Virus record (IMG/VR): IMGVR_UViG_3300002052_000001
Location: 124,001 to 188,000 of that record
Direction: 5' to 3' (one strand)
Length of the DNA: 64,000 nucleotides
Source of the DNA: a virus
The notes beneath the pieces were generated by a model. That model saw nothing but the letters and a program-made list of their open reading frames with translations, was not told where the DNA came from and did no database searches. The stretch's first letter is position 1; the number at the start of each line of letters is the position of its first letter. Below, piece by piece: positions 21,892 to 29,799 of this stretch. A program made the position numbers and the translations under genes.

Positions 21892-22128
21892 TTATGAGGC
21901 TTTGGCGACCATCATCTGAACGCCCTGGGGGTCACCGATGGCGATCAAGAAGCACCTTTCGTGCATGTGTCCCCAGATGGATTTGTCGGGCGGCGGAGCT
22001 TTCCAGACCGGGCTCTTGTTCGGGACCGCCACGAGCTGTCCTATACGAATCCGGACTACGCGCCTCTCGCCCTCTATCAGGTCGCCGCCGCACCCACGGC
22101 AGACGGGATTGTGATTGGTTGATGCCAT
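21892..22128 (-). CDS. Small zinc-binding protein
   Basis: This 78-residue protein has CRGCGGDLIEGE near the N terminus and a later HMHERC that could complete a zinc site. The layout resembles small phage proteins of the ‘CxxC ... C’ type with unknown role. Confidence 0.6.
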   Translation of the reverse strand: MASTNHNPVCRGCGGDLIEGERRVVRIRIGQLVAVPNKSPVWKAPPPDKSIWGHMHERCFLIAIGDPQGVQMMVAKAS

Positions 22129-22178
22129 ATCTATTACATTTTGACGGGAGAGTTCGGTTTGTCAATCCCTACGGGGGT

Positions 22179-22889
22179 TTACATGACGACATCTCCAAGG
22201 AGCCTGAAGGTTCCCCCCGCGATGGTTTTGACGTTGGCGCGCTGTGCCTCAAAACCGGCGACCGGATTTGAAGTCCATTTCTGATAATCCACCTCGATGT
22301 CCAGGTAGCCGATGAGCCGGTTGACTACCACTAGGTGGTCTTGGGCCTTGAAAAGATCTCCTGCCTGAATACCGATGTCGGACCACACAAATCCGTTGGC
22401 GCGGACTATCGCGCTGTTGGCCAGGAGTCGGACGCTGACGCCGGGAGGCTGCGCCAGCAGCTCGACGGGCTTGGTTAGCTCCAGGTCCCAGACCACAGGT
22501 GAGAACGATAGCCCGGCGGTGTCGGCCTTCTTGAGGTAGATGGTGGCATGGCTGCCATTGATCTTGATTTCTTTGGGATCGTAGCTCCGTTTGAGGATGA
22601 GTGCGGCTTCGTTGCCCAGAGTTACACCGTCGGTTTCAGTGTCACCGTAGCCCTGCTTGACGCCAAAGCGCAGCACGCAGCCGCCGATGGGATACTCCTC
22701 CGGCGGGTCTTCATCGTTCTGTACCTGCACATGGATATCGGCCGTATCGCCCCGGCGCAGCCGGATATCTTGCTCATGGGTGATGATGGTAGAGCTGAGT
22801 TCTGGGAACACGGCGATCACCTCCGGCTCGGATGGAACGGTGGCCAGGATGTTCGATGTCCTGTGAGCGTAATAGGTTCTGCGTGCCAT
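22179..22889 (-). CDS. Probable virion accessory protein, BppU-like N terminus
   Basis: The product has 236 residues. RRGDTADIHVQVQND, GCVLRFGVKQ, ATIYLKKADT and VVWDLELTKP form the beta pattern of the N-terminal domain seen in baseplate upper proteins and related phage fibres. The assignment is tentative. It abuts the KH-domain gene, with which it forms an operon. Confidence 0.5.
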   Translation of the reverse strand: MARRTYYAHRTSNILATVPSEPEVIAVFPELSSTIITHEQDIRLRRGDTADIHVQVQNDEDPPEEYPIGGCVLRFGVKQGYGDTETDGVTLGNEAALILKRSYDPKEIKINGSHATIYLKKADTAGLSFSPVVWDLELTKPVELLAQPPGVSVRLLANSAIVRANGFVWSDIGIQAGDLFKAQDHLVVVNRLIGYLDIEVDYQKWTSNPVAGFEAQRANVKTIAGGTFRLLGDVVM

Positions 22890-23201
22890 CTATCTGGGAA
22901 TGAACTGGTTTCCGTCACGGCCCAGGATTTGCAGCGTGACTCGGATTTTGCGGACGGCACCGGCGGCCATCATCAGCGTTCGCATCGCTTCGGCGTGCTT
23001 GCCGCGTGTGCCGATGAGGGTGCCCGCGTCCTTGTTGTCGCACCGGACCTCAAAGTGAACGAATCCTTCGCCGGAGGCGGGCAAGATGACGATCTCTTCC
23101 GGCTCGTCGACGATGCCTTTTGCCATCGTCTCCAGCATCTTCTGTAGCTCCTCGATGGGGCTGATTGGATCGTTTTCTGGGGACATCGCGGGTTCGGGCA
23201 T
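22890..23201 (-). CDS. KH-domain RNA-binding protein (KhpA-like)
   Basis: The product has 103 residues. After an acidic N terminus, residues about 37-98 form a type II KH domain. The GxxG loop is in DAGTLIGTRGKHAEAMRTL, preceded by the strand FVHFEVRC and followed by IRVTLQILG. Bacterial KhpA proteins bind structured RNAs including small RNAs. In a phage with Y-like RNAs and many tRNAs this is a candidate RNA partner. GGAGAAACC lies before ATG 23201. Confidence 0.75.
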   Translation of the reverse strand: MPEPAMSPENDPISPIEELQKMLETMAKGIVDEPEEIVILPASGEGFVHFEVRCDNKDAGTLIGTRGKHAEAMRTLMMAAGAVRKIRVTLQILGRDGNQFIPR

Positions 23202-23306
23202 ACGGTTTCTCCTTCGCCTTCTGTGTCCCTGGCGTTTTTAGTGTACGTCATCGAAACCCAATTGTGGTAAAAGAGTGGTTCTGACCTTTTGGAGAAGGAG
23301 AAGGAG

Positions 23307-23609
23307 ATGGTGGAGGAGTCGTTTGTTCAACAGGTGGCGTGGGTCCAGCATTTGCCTAACGAAGGCGGCGAGTGGGGCAAGGGCATCACCAACACCGTGC
23401 GCGAGACGGCGGCGATGATGGATGCCTTCGATGAAGAGATCCGGAGGATGGATGCTCAGAAGGCTGAGCTGGTCAGGAAAAAGAGCGACCAGAAAAAGCT
23501 GCTGAAGGCGACTGTGAGGCGGGCCGAGACTGAGTGCACCATGCTGTTCGCGGATGTCCAGATCGAGACGGCCAAGCAGAAGGCGGTGGAGCCCCAGCCC
23601 CAGGAGTAA
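23307..23609 (+). CDS. Coiled-coil protein
   Basis: A 100-residue protein from ATG 23307, with GAAGGAG directly upstream. The central part (AFDEEIRRMDAQKAELVRKKSDQKKLL) is a predicted coiled coil. Unknown role. It is divergent from the KH gene. Confidence 0.6.
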   Translation: MVEESFVQQVAWVQHLPNEGGEWGKGITNTVRETAAMMDAFDEEIRRMDAQKAELVRKKSDQKKLLKATVRRAETECTMLFADVQIETAKQKAVEPQPQE

Positions 23610-23623
23610 GGCAGTCGACTGCC
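23610..23623. repeat. Dispersed palindrome, copy 4
   Basis: Perfect GGCAGTCGACTGCC in the 24-base gap between two plus-strand genes, just before the start at 23634. Confidence 0.8.
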
Positions 23624-23633
23624 AGGTGAGCGG

Positions 23634-24464
23634 ATGAGCATTGGCCTGGGCGGACTCTTGGAGGAACGATATCCGCTTCCCGAGTGGGCGCTGATCTTCG
23701 AGCTGTCCAAGGGTACCGGCTGGAGCGGCCAGGAGGGGCGCTGTGACGCGGCGGCGTTTAACTGTTACCCGAGCAAGGGCTACCACCGGCTGGCCTTCGA
23801 GATGAAGACCGGCCGGGGAGATTTTCTGAAGGAACTGGACTACCCCAAAAAGCGCGCCTGGCTGGAGGAGAACTTCCACCAGACGTTTTTCGTGGCTCCG
23901 CCGGGGGTTATCAAGCCGGAGGAGGTTCCGGACGGCTGGGGGTTGCTGGTGGCGACCAAAGCCGGGAACAACTTGCGGCGTGTGAAGGTCGCCCGGCACC
24001 GGGAGCTACCGCCGCTGCCCGAGTCGCTGGCGCTGGCCACCATCCGGTCGATGGCTCAGCGGATGCACTCGTTCACCATTCCGTTCAAATTTGAGGGTCG
24101 GATGGTAACGCGGGAAGACATTGATCGGTACGTGCACGAGACGCTCGATGCTCAGCGCGAGGTGCTTGATGATCAGGTCAAGGAAGCCCACCGGAACCAG
24201 CGGCGGTTACGGCGGGCTCAGGAGGAGCTGGCCGCGCCTTTCATGGTGTTGGCGGACGAGGTGGTCCCAGATTGGCGTGAGCGTAGAGACATTCATCGTG
24301 AGCCGATGAAGCACGTGACGGTCGAGGCTGTGCGGAAGTGGATGGAACGAGTAGCCCGGATTCAGGCCGAGAAGCTCTTGAAAGAGGCCCGCGACGCGCA
24401 CACGGCACTGGAAAAGTTGATACAGTTGGCAGAGAGGAGCGATGTTGCAAATTCTACACGGTGA
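23634..24464 (+). CDS. PD-(D/E)XK nuclease-like protein (MmcB-like N terminus)
   Basis: The 276-residue product has an N-terminal nuclease core: RCDAAAFNCY, then LAFEMKTGRGDFLKELDYPKK, giving D...E-x-K. FFVAPPGVI and VPDGWGLLVA follow, as in MmcB-type DNA-repair endonucleases. The C-terminal half is a long coiled coil. It overlaps the methyltransferase remnant by 21 bases. Confidence 0.7.
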   Translation: MSIGLGGLLEERYPLPEWALIFELSKGTGWSGQEGRCDAAAFNCYPSKGYHRLAFEMKTGRGDFLKELDYPKKRAWLEENFHQTFFVAPPGVIKPEEVPDGWGLLVATKAGNNLRRVKVARHRELPPLPESLALATIRSMAQRMHSFTIPFKFEGRMVTREDIDRYVHETLDAQREVLDDQVKEAHRNQRRLRRAQEELAAPFMVLADEVVPDWRERRDIHREPMKHVTVEAVRKWMERVARIQAEKLLKEARDAHTALEKLIQLAERSDVANSTR

Positions 24465-24873
24465 TTGCCGGGACCTACTTGGCGGGGTGATTGTGGTACA
24501 CGCAGAGCCCTATCATCATATCGAGTAGTACGGTGGCTTGTGCGTTTGGTGACGCCGCCAGGGGGGGGTTGTTCTGGATTCCTTTGGTGGTTCGGGAACA
24601 ACGGGTATGGCAGCGCGCATGGAAGGCGTGAGCGCTGTGATTATTGATCGGGAGTGGCAGTGGGTAGATGTTTCTCGGAAGCGCATCGCTCAGGCGGCGA
24701 TTGACATAGGCGAAGCAACCTTAAAGGAAGCCGAAGAGGTTGGAGGTACCGTACAACTCGGGCTTTTTCCTAGTGGGGACGCAGATGTAGAGGATGAGCG
24801 AAGTGGGGTAGATACTCTTTTTTCTGCTGGTTTTTACGAGTATTTGGAGCAGGCAAAACGCGCTAAGAGCTGA
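24444..24873 (+). pseudogene. Decayed DNA methyltransferase
   Basis: ATG 24444 opens MLQILHGDCRDLLGGV, a typical N terminus of a beta-class DNA methyltransferase, then stops. From about 24515 a different frame gives RWLVRLVTPPGG. After a run of eight Gs (24561-24568) the frame shifts and continues as VVLDSFGGSGTTG plus an intact methyltransferase C terminus to 24873. The catalytic DPPY region is missing. The gene has thus lost its middle and gained a frameshift. The last 88 residues from ATG 24607 could still be translated. Confidence 0.7.
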
Positions 24874-25213
24874 CGGCTTCATGGAGCTGCTCCGCGACGG
24901 ACTGGCTTTCCTGGACGATGGCGGGCAGCCGCTTCCAGCCGTTTCCCTTGGCGACGGCGTAGGTCGAGTTGCCGTCCAGGATGGAGTAGGTTTCGTCTGG
25001 ATTTTTCTTGACTGACAGGGGCTCGCGCCGTCCGATCTTGCCGTCATAGGCCAGCCGCATGGCGCGTCGGGCTTTCGCAACGCCTTTCTCGCGGCGGCGG
25101 CTAGGCTTCAACTTCGAGAGCGGGATCATCACCGCCCCACGGGTCGATTTGAAATAGCGGCGCGGATTTTCCGGCAGGCGCTCCATGCCAGGAGAATAAC
25201 ACGGGAAAGTCAC
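24863..25213 (-). CDS. ParB-like (sulfiredoxin-fold) small protein
   Basis: This 116-residue protein is encoded against its neighbours. VMIPLSKLKPSRRR, then REPLSVKKNPDETYSILDGNSTYAVAKGNGWKRLPAIV, follows the ParB N-terminal fold seen in many phage proteins (DGNST replaces the usual DG-x-R). No HTH is present. Start GTG 25213 is uncertain; ATG 25186 is an alternative. Confidence 0.65.
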   Translation of the reverse strand: MTFPCYSPGMERLPENPRRYFKSTRGAVMIPLSKLKPSRRREKGVAKARRAMRLAYDGKIGRREPLSVKKNPDETYSILDGNSTYAVAKGNGWKRLPAIVQESQSVAEQLHEAVSS

Positions 25214-25245
25214 TGGCGTGCTGTTCCCTGTGATAGCCTGCCTTC

Positions 25246-26013
25246 ATGTCCATCGCTGCGCAGCTTGCCGATGCCCTGTACGAGAGGTACGAGGGGCCGT
25301 TGGAAGCCCTGGAGGGCGTCAAGCTCATCATCGACACCAGGAATCCCAGGCCGACCGATCAGCACGAGCTGGGACACGCCGGGACGTTACGGGGCGGGTC
25401 GATTTTCGGTATCCACGTGGCCGACAGTATTAAGGCCATCAGGGAGATCGTAAAGAAGAAGCGGTCGCTGATGGCTGCGTACGGGCCGCGTGGCGCGCAC
25501 GCGGAGCTGGGGCCGGGATTCTACATCAGCGCGGCCCCGCAGCTCTGGATGAGCCGAGCGCGAGGCAAGTGGGATTTTCTGGAGGCCCTGACCAAGCCGC
25601 AGCTCAACAAACTCCTGAGCGCTCTTGGAAAAGCCGTGGAGGAGAAGAAGAAAGTGGCCATTTCGACGGCCGAAGCCGGATATGCGCTCCGGGATATTCG
25701 GTACGTGCGTGAGGGAAAAACGGACAGGGGGATACTGAGATCGCTGGCGGACCAGCCGTACAATATCTGGTTCTGGCAGGAGGAGTTTCTTCGGCCGTTG
25801 GGCATCGAACCTGCTGCACCACCGAAGGAATTTGAGGTCAAGGTTCAGGGGAAATTTGCAAAGATCCAGGGTTTTGCGGTGATTCCTGGCAAGACTCTTC
25901 GTGCGCTCCGAAAGCGAGGTGTTGACGGGGCATTCTTTTCTGGTGGGTTCAGCAGCACGCCTCAGCTTGTAGTTTGGCATTCACGGGCCGTGAAGGGCAT
26001 CAGGGAGGCGTAA
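25246..26013 (+). CDS. Tagged ADP-ribosyltransferase-like protein
   Basis: The 255-residue product starts MSIAAQLADALYERYEG, the shared tag with L-Y-E at residues 11-13. The body resembles ART folds of polyvalent phage proteins: HAGTLRGG (His region), GPGFYISAAPQLWMSRA (Tyr region), and the closing RGVDGAFFSGGF...LVVWHSRAVKGI. The active-site Glu cannot be placed with certainty. T4 Alt, a packaged ADP-ribosyltransferase with a cleaved N terminus, is the natural comparison. I infer injection and host modification. Confidence 0.6.
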   Translation: MSIAAQLADALYERYEGPLEALEGVKLIIDTRNPRPTDQHELGHAGTLRGGSIFGIHVADSIKAIREIVKKKRSLMAAYGPRGAHAELGPGFYISAAPQLWMSRARGKWDFLEALTKPQLNKLLSALGKAVEEKKKVAISTAEAGYALRDIRYVREGKTDRGILRSLADQPYNIWFWQEEFLRPLGIEPAAPPKEFEVKVQGKFAKIQGFAVIPGKTLRALRKRGVDGAFFSGGFSSTPQLVVWHSRAVKGIREA

Positions 26014-26057
26014 CAGAATATTATACCGGCCTGAAACGGCCGTGTTATGGTGGGCAG

Positions 26058-26510
26058 ATGTCGATTGCGCAACAGCTACAAGAGGCTGCTGATGTTCGGG
26101 TTAGCGATGTGGATTTTGTTAGTGGCCAGGAGCCCGCTGATGACCTTGATCCGGAATTCGTTACCGATGTCGAGGCCACCTTCACAATTTCCGGCAGGAC
26201 GCTCGCCCAATTAATGGGCAGACAGCAGCGTGTACTGGAAGCTGCGCTCAAGAAGATGAACAACAAGGAGGCCATCAGGCTGATCTCGCATGGTAGCAGC
26301 CGAGCGGTGCGTCCGATCCTGGCTGCTCTGAGGGGCAAGGTTAGCAGGCTGATAAACTCTCATGCGGCGCAGCACTTCGAGCGTGGCGCGCAGATCAAGC
26401 AAATGGAATTTTCGGAAGACACCAGCTATTGGACCGCGAAGGTGGACTCCAGAAAACAAAACATTCAGTACACGATCGAGCTGGGCGTACTATGTAAATG
26501 GAGCGACTAG
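26058..26510 (+). CDS. Tagged protein (putative capsid-targeted)
   Basis: The product has 150 residues from ATG 26058. It begins MSIAQQLQEAADVRVSD, almost identical to the next gene's start, while the rest differs. The same frame is open upstream, so the tag fixes the start. Unknown body, helical and basic. Confidence 0.7.
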   Translation: MSIAQQLQEAADVRVSDVDFVSGQEPADDLDPEFVTDVEATFTISGRTLAQLMGRQQRVLEAALKKMNNKEAIRLISHGSSRAVRPILAALRGKVSRLINSHAAQHFERGAQIKQMEFSEDTSYWTAKVDSRKQNIQYTIELGVLCKWSD

Positions 26511-26522
26511 GGAGGTGAGCTT

Positions 26523-26936
26523 GTGTCGATAGCACAGCAATTGCAGGAAGCGGCTGGCGGTGAGGAGCTGACCGAGGCTTCTATTGCCGGGAAGGCACCG
26601 GTCAAGCTGTGGCTGATTATACTGAGCGGCAAACTCACCCAGTACGATCAGCGTGTGAGTAAGGCGGAAGCTCGGCGCGGCCACGTGAACATTTACCGCC
26701 TGGGGCATTTGCTAAAGGCGAAACAGGATGTCGAGAAGGCCACGAAGAAAATCGAGAACAACGATGATCCGGCGTCGCTCAAAAAGCTGAAGGCAGCGTT
26801 GGACAAATATTTTATTCCGGGCGCATTGTCGCCCGTCGACTATGTGAAGAAAGGTATCGACCAGTACATCGCAAAGGGAACGCTTCCGAAGTACGGCGGC
26901 AAGGGCGGCACTGCGCTGAGGGGCCTTCGTTTTTAG
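26523..26936 (+). CDS. Tagged protein (putative capsid-targeted)
   Basis: The product has 137 residues from GTG 26523 after GGGAGGTGAG. It begins MSIAQQLQEAAGGEELTEA; both L-Q-E-A and L-T-E-A fit T4-type protease sites. The body is Lys-rich with long helices and has no recognised domain. Confidence 0.7.
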   Translation: MSIAQQLQEAAGGEELTEASIAGKAPVKLWLIILSGKLTQYDQRVSKAEARRGHVNIYRLGHLLKAKQDVEKATKKIENNDDPASLKKLKAALDKYFIPGALSPVDYVKKGIDQYIAKGTLPKYGGKGGTALRGLRF

Positions 26937-26957
26937 GGCCACTCACAGGAGGGTTTC

Positions 26958-27335
26958 ATGCACACCACGGGCATCCACCTCCTGCTCGAATACTGGGGCT
27001 GTGATGTTGGGGTGCTGGATGATCTGGTGGGCATCAAGGAGGCGATGACCGAGGCCGCCCGCGCTACCAGGGCGCGGATTGTGGGGTCGATTTTCGAGCC
27101 ATTTGTGCCCCAGGGCGTCACCGGCGTGGTGGTAATCGAGGAGTCGCATCTGTCTATTCATACCTGGCCCGAGAAGGGCTATGCGGCCGTTGATTCCTAC
27201 ACCTGCGGGCAGTGTGATCCCCGACGTGCCCACGAGGTTCTGGTCAAGAGATTGCGGGCCAAGCGCCATGCCATGATGAGGATCCGGCGCGGGCTTACAG
27301 AAGCTCCTTATCTGGAGGTGTTGCCCCCGGATTGA
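26958..27335 (+). CDS. speD: S-adenosylmethionine decarboxylase family protein (SpeD)
   Basis: SpeD makes decarboxylated SAM for spermidine synthesis and is activated by self-cleavage that creates a pyruvoyl group. The 125-residue product matches the small bacterial form. It has Glu62-Ser63 at the cleavage site (IEESHLSIHTWPE), His68, and Cys83 in YTCG, the same numbering as in the Thermotoga enzyme. All key residues are present. Some phage SpeD homologues are reported to act on arginine or ornithine instead, so the substrate is uncertain. AGGAGG precedes the start. Confidence 0.9.
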   Translation: MHTTGIHLLLEYWGCDVGVLDDLVGIKEAMTEAARATRARIVGSIFEPFVPQGVTGVVVIEESHLSIHTWPEKGYAAVDSYTCGQCDPRRAHEVLVKRLRAKRHAMMRIRRGLTEAPYLEVLPPD

Positions 27336-27417
27336 CTAAAACCCTTGGGACGAAAGAGTGGACCTGAGAGATTCGGGGACGTATTCTCGCAGGTAAACCA
27401 GTAACATGAGGTGAGGA

Positions 27418-27936
27418 ATGTCTACCGTCACCACGTTGGCAATTTTCAAACAGCTTCTGACCAAATCGGTCAACGCTGACACTACCCTGGACGACACCAC
27501 CAGGGCATCGATGCTGGCCCGGATCGATGACATGACCGAGGACGTTGCACTGCTGCTCGACTACTCCAACGTGGAGAGCGTGGCCGGGCAGGTTTCAGTG
27601 GACGAGCTGAATCGGTCCATCGAGGTGGCGACCGGCGCGACTGGCAATAACCGGGTCATCTGGAACGCTATGACTTTTTCGGTGCCGGTGGACATCAACG
27701 GAGGTCTGGGCGAACGTGGTTTTCTGCCGGGGCACGTTGGCTCCAGTGGCAATTCGCCGGTAGCGAACGCCGATATCAGCCTGGAGTACCGGTTCGGCAA
27801 TACCGATCCCTGGAAGAAGTTTGACCGCAACTCATTCCTGGAGGACGTGACCGCCATCCAGTTTGCGGCGTCCATCGCGGACCAGGCTGGTGATGCGGCT
27901 CTGCCGACCCTCAATCTTATCGCGGAACAGAAGTAG
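27418..27936 (+). CDS. Hypothetical protein
   Basis: The 172-residue product starts after GAGGTGAGG. The C-terminal half (NADISLEYRFGNTDPWKKFD) looks like a beta domain, possibly virion associated. No match I recognise. It lies between SpeD and a tagged ParB-like gene. Confidence 0.6.
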   Translation: MSTVTTLAIFKQLLTKSVNADTTLDDTTRASMLARIDDMTEDVALLLDYSNVESVAGQVSVDELNRSIEVATGATGNNRVIWNAMTFSVPVDINGGLGERGFLPGHVGSSGNSPVANADISLEYRFGNTDPWKKFDRNSFLEDVTAIQFAASIADQAGDAALPTLNLIAEQK

Positions 27937-27938
27937 TC

Positions 27939-28703
27939 GTGGGCGGCTTGGCAGACCAGCTTGCGGAGGCCATCACCGGAGGGGTGATGGGGCCGATTTT
28001 CGATGCGGCTTCTCCCTCGTCCAGGGTGCCGATTACCGAGGCTGCCGCCAGGTTGAACAGTGCCAAGACGCCGCTGGCCAAGGCCAGGGCGTTTGCTGAG
28101 GAACAATTCACCAAAGCGGGTAAAGATCTCAGTACCGAGCTGCCGGATTTCAACGACAACTACTCGATGCTGAAGAAGAAGTGTGCGGTGGCCCTGGACG
28201 TGCCTCGTATCCAGATGCCGGTCATTGAGCCCAAGGACATGAAGACCTTTGACGAGCGGTTGAAGGCAGGCCGTATCGATATTTTTCCGCCCTATGCTAA
28301 AGGCAAGCTCACCACGCCGACCAGGCTCTCTAAGGCTAAGGGAGAGGAATGGATCGAACTGGGCGTCAAAGATGGCCACCCGAAGGACGATGTGATCAAG
28401 GGTAAACGGACCTCGATGGCCGTGAAAAATCTCAAGCCGACCCAGAGCCAGATTTGGCTGGACACGTTGGTGAAAAACATTCTCAAGTTCGGCAAACCGG
28501 GACCGGGCTCGCCGATACTCAAGCAGACCATCATCGTTTCCAGTGACGGTTACATCCTGGATGGCCACCATCGTTTTGGCCAAGCGGTGCTCGCCGATCC
28601 CAACCTAAAGCTCAAGGTTCTGCACATTCCAATGCCGATCAATCTATTGTTGAAGATCGGTCGGTCGTACGGAACCGCTATCGGTAATCGTCCGAAGGCG
28701 TGA
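27939..28703 (+). CDS. Tagged ParB-like nuclease-domain protein
   Basis: The product has 254 residues from GTG 27939. The N terminus MGGLADQLAEAITGG fits the shared tag (L-A-E-A). The C-terminal 90 residues contain LKPTQSQIW, ILKQTIIVSSDGYILDGHHRFGQAVL and LKVLHIPM, a ParB/Srx fold with DGHHR in the nucleotide-binding position. Such domains can be NTPases or nucleases. With the tag it may be injected with the genome. Confidence 0.65.
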   Translation: MGGLADQLAEAITGGVMGPIFDAASPSSRVPITEAAARLNSAKTPLAKARAFAEEQFTKAGKDLSTELPDFNDNYSMLKKKCAVALDVPRIQMPVIEPKDMKTFDERLKAGRIDIFPPYAKGKLTTPTRLSKAKGEEWIELGVKDGHPKDDVIKGKRTSMAVKNLKPTQSQIWLDTLVKNILKFGKPGPGSPILKQTIIVSSDGYILDGHHRFGQAVLADPNLKLKVLHIPMPINLLLKIGRSYGTAIGNRPKA

Positions 28704-28711
28704 GGTGAATT

Positions 28712-29224
28712 ATGGAAAATTTGGCGGAAAAAAAGGCCAGGCTGGGCACCGGTGAGCGGTTCGCCGCGCTGGTGAAGGAGTTGAAGGGCCGCAAAGGGGT
28801 TTTCGATCCCAAAGGGCTCGCGGCTTGGATCGGCCGGAAGAAGTATGGCAAAGAGAGGTTCCAGAAGTTGGCCGTTAGGGGGCGGAAACGTCGGGCTGAA
28901 GACGTGGATTTCATGCTCGATAACATCGTAGAGATCCTGCTTGAGCTGGAGAACATGGAGTGCTGCCCCTCACCTTTTCCTGAGATACGGGAAGAGAGGA
29001 TCGAGGAGACCCTGGAGCATCTGGAGCAGCTCCTTCGGGAGTGGGAGACGTTGTTCGAGCAGAGAGTGGGTAGCGGTGAGCGATTTGCCAGGTTGAAGGG
29101 TGAACTGGCCAAGCGGAAGGAGATTCGGGATCCCGGTGCGGTGGCCGCCTGGATCGGTCGGAAGAAGTACGGCAAGGGCCGGTTCCAGAAGATGGCTGCT
29201 GCGGGTCGCGGACGGAAGGGCTGA
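28712..29224 (+). CDS. Protein with two tandem IGRKKYG repeats
   Basis: The 170-residue protein has two ~50-residue repeats, at about 10-60 and 115-168. Each repeat reads G-x-GERFA-x-L, then DP-x-x-x-AAWIGRKKYGK-x-RFQK and a basic tail. An acidic helical linker separates them. The IGRKKYG motif is common at the ends of phage virion proteins. Role unknown, possibly structural or DNA packaging. Confidence 0.65.
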   Translation: MENLAEKKARLGTGERFAALVKELKGRKGVFDPKGLAAWIGRKKYGKERFQKLAVRGRKRRAEDVDFMLDNIVEILLELENMECCPSPFPEIREERIEETLEHLEQLLREWETLFEQRVGSGERFARLKGELAKRKEIRDPGAVAAWIGRKKYGKGRFQKMAAAGRGRKG

Positions 29225-29520
29225 TGGGACTGGCAGCGCAGCTTCAGGAGGCGATGGCGGCTCCTCTTGGGGAGTCGCAGGAGATATTTAATCCGGCCAA
29301 TTACGGGTTTCGGTGGACGAAGGACTGGTATGAGTTCGACAGCAAAGAAGCCCACAAGAAGGCCATGCAGGCGCGGGATGCCAGGGCGAAGGAGCTGAAG
29401 AAGGAGGGGAGGCGGTTCAAGAAATTCACGCTTCGGAATCAGCTCATAACGAGGGGCGGTATCGGCACGCCGCATCCTGAGATCACCGTTCTTGTTACCG
29501 GATACGGTCTCAACTACTGA
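29224..29520 (+). CDS. Tagged small protein (putative capsid-targeted)
   Basis: The product has 98 residues. Its ATG overlaps the previous stop (CTGATGG). It begins MGLAAQLQEAMAAPLGES with L-Q-E-A and L-G-E-S as possible cleavage sites. The body is basic and unrecognised. Confidence 0.7.
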   Translation: MGLAAQLQEAMAAPLGESQEIFNPANYGFRWTKDWYEFDSKEAHKKAMQARDARAKELKKEGRRFKKFTLRNQLITRGGIGTPHPEITVLVTGYGLNY

Positions 29521-29528
29521 GGTGGATG

Positions 29529-29777
29529 ATGGGTATTGCGGCACAACTTCGGGAGGCAAAGGGTGCGTCGGGCGAGGAGTCGAATGAGGCCCCTGCTCCT
29601 TTTGAGGTCGTTGATCCGGTTCTGGAGAAGGCTCTCTTGGCGCTGACCGATGGTGAAGAGGCCAAGGCTCAACAGCTCGTGAACGAGGCTAAGAAGTTGC
29701 TCAAGACCAAGTTCAATTACGATGATAGTGGGGCCAGCCGGTATCTTCAGGCGTGGTTCAGGAAGCAGTGGGAGTGA
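29529..29777 (+). CDS. Tagged small protein (putative capsid-targeted)
   Basis: The product has 82 residues from ATG 29529 or the adjacent ATG 29526. It begins MGIAAQLREAKGASGEE with L-R-E-A. The body is helical with no known motif. Directly downstream of another tagged gene. Confidence 0.7.
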   Translation: MGIAAQLREAKGASGEESNEAPAPFEVVDPVLEKALLALTDGEEAKAQQLVNEAKKLLKTKFNYDDSGASRYLQAWFRKQWE

Positions 29778-29783
29778 ACGCCA

Positions 29784-29797
29784 GGTAGTCGACTGCC
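29784..29797. repeat. Dispersed palindrome, copy 5 (one mismatch)
   Basis: GGTAGTCGACTGCC, in the 22-base gap directly before the start at 29800. Confidence 0.7.
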
Positions 29798-29799
29798 TC

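Noticed and set aside
27370-27404. Hairpin ACCTG...CAGGT upstream of 27418 as a sixth Y-like RNA
   Set aside because: It lacks the AACT and GGAW blocks and is only a short hairpin.
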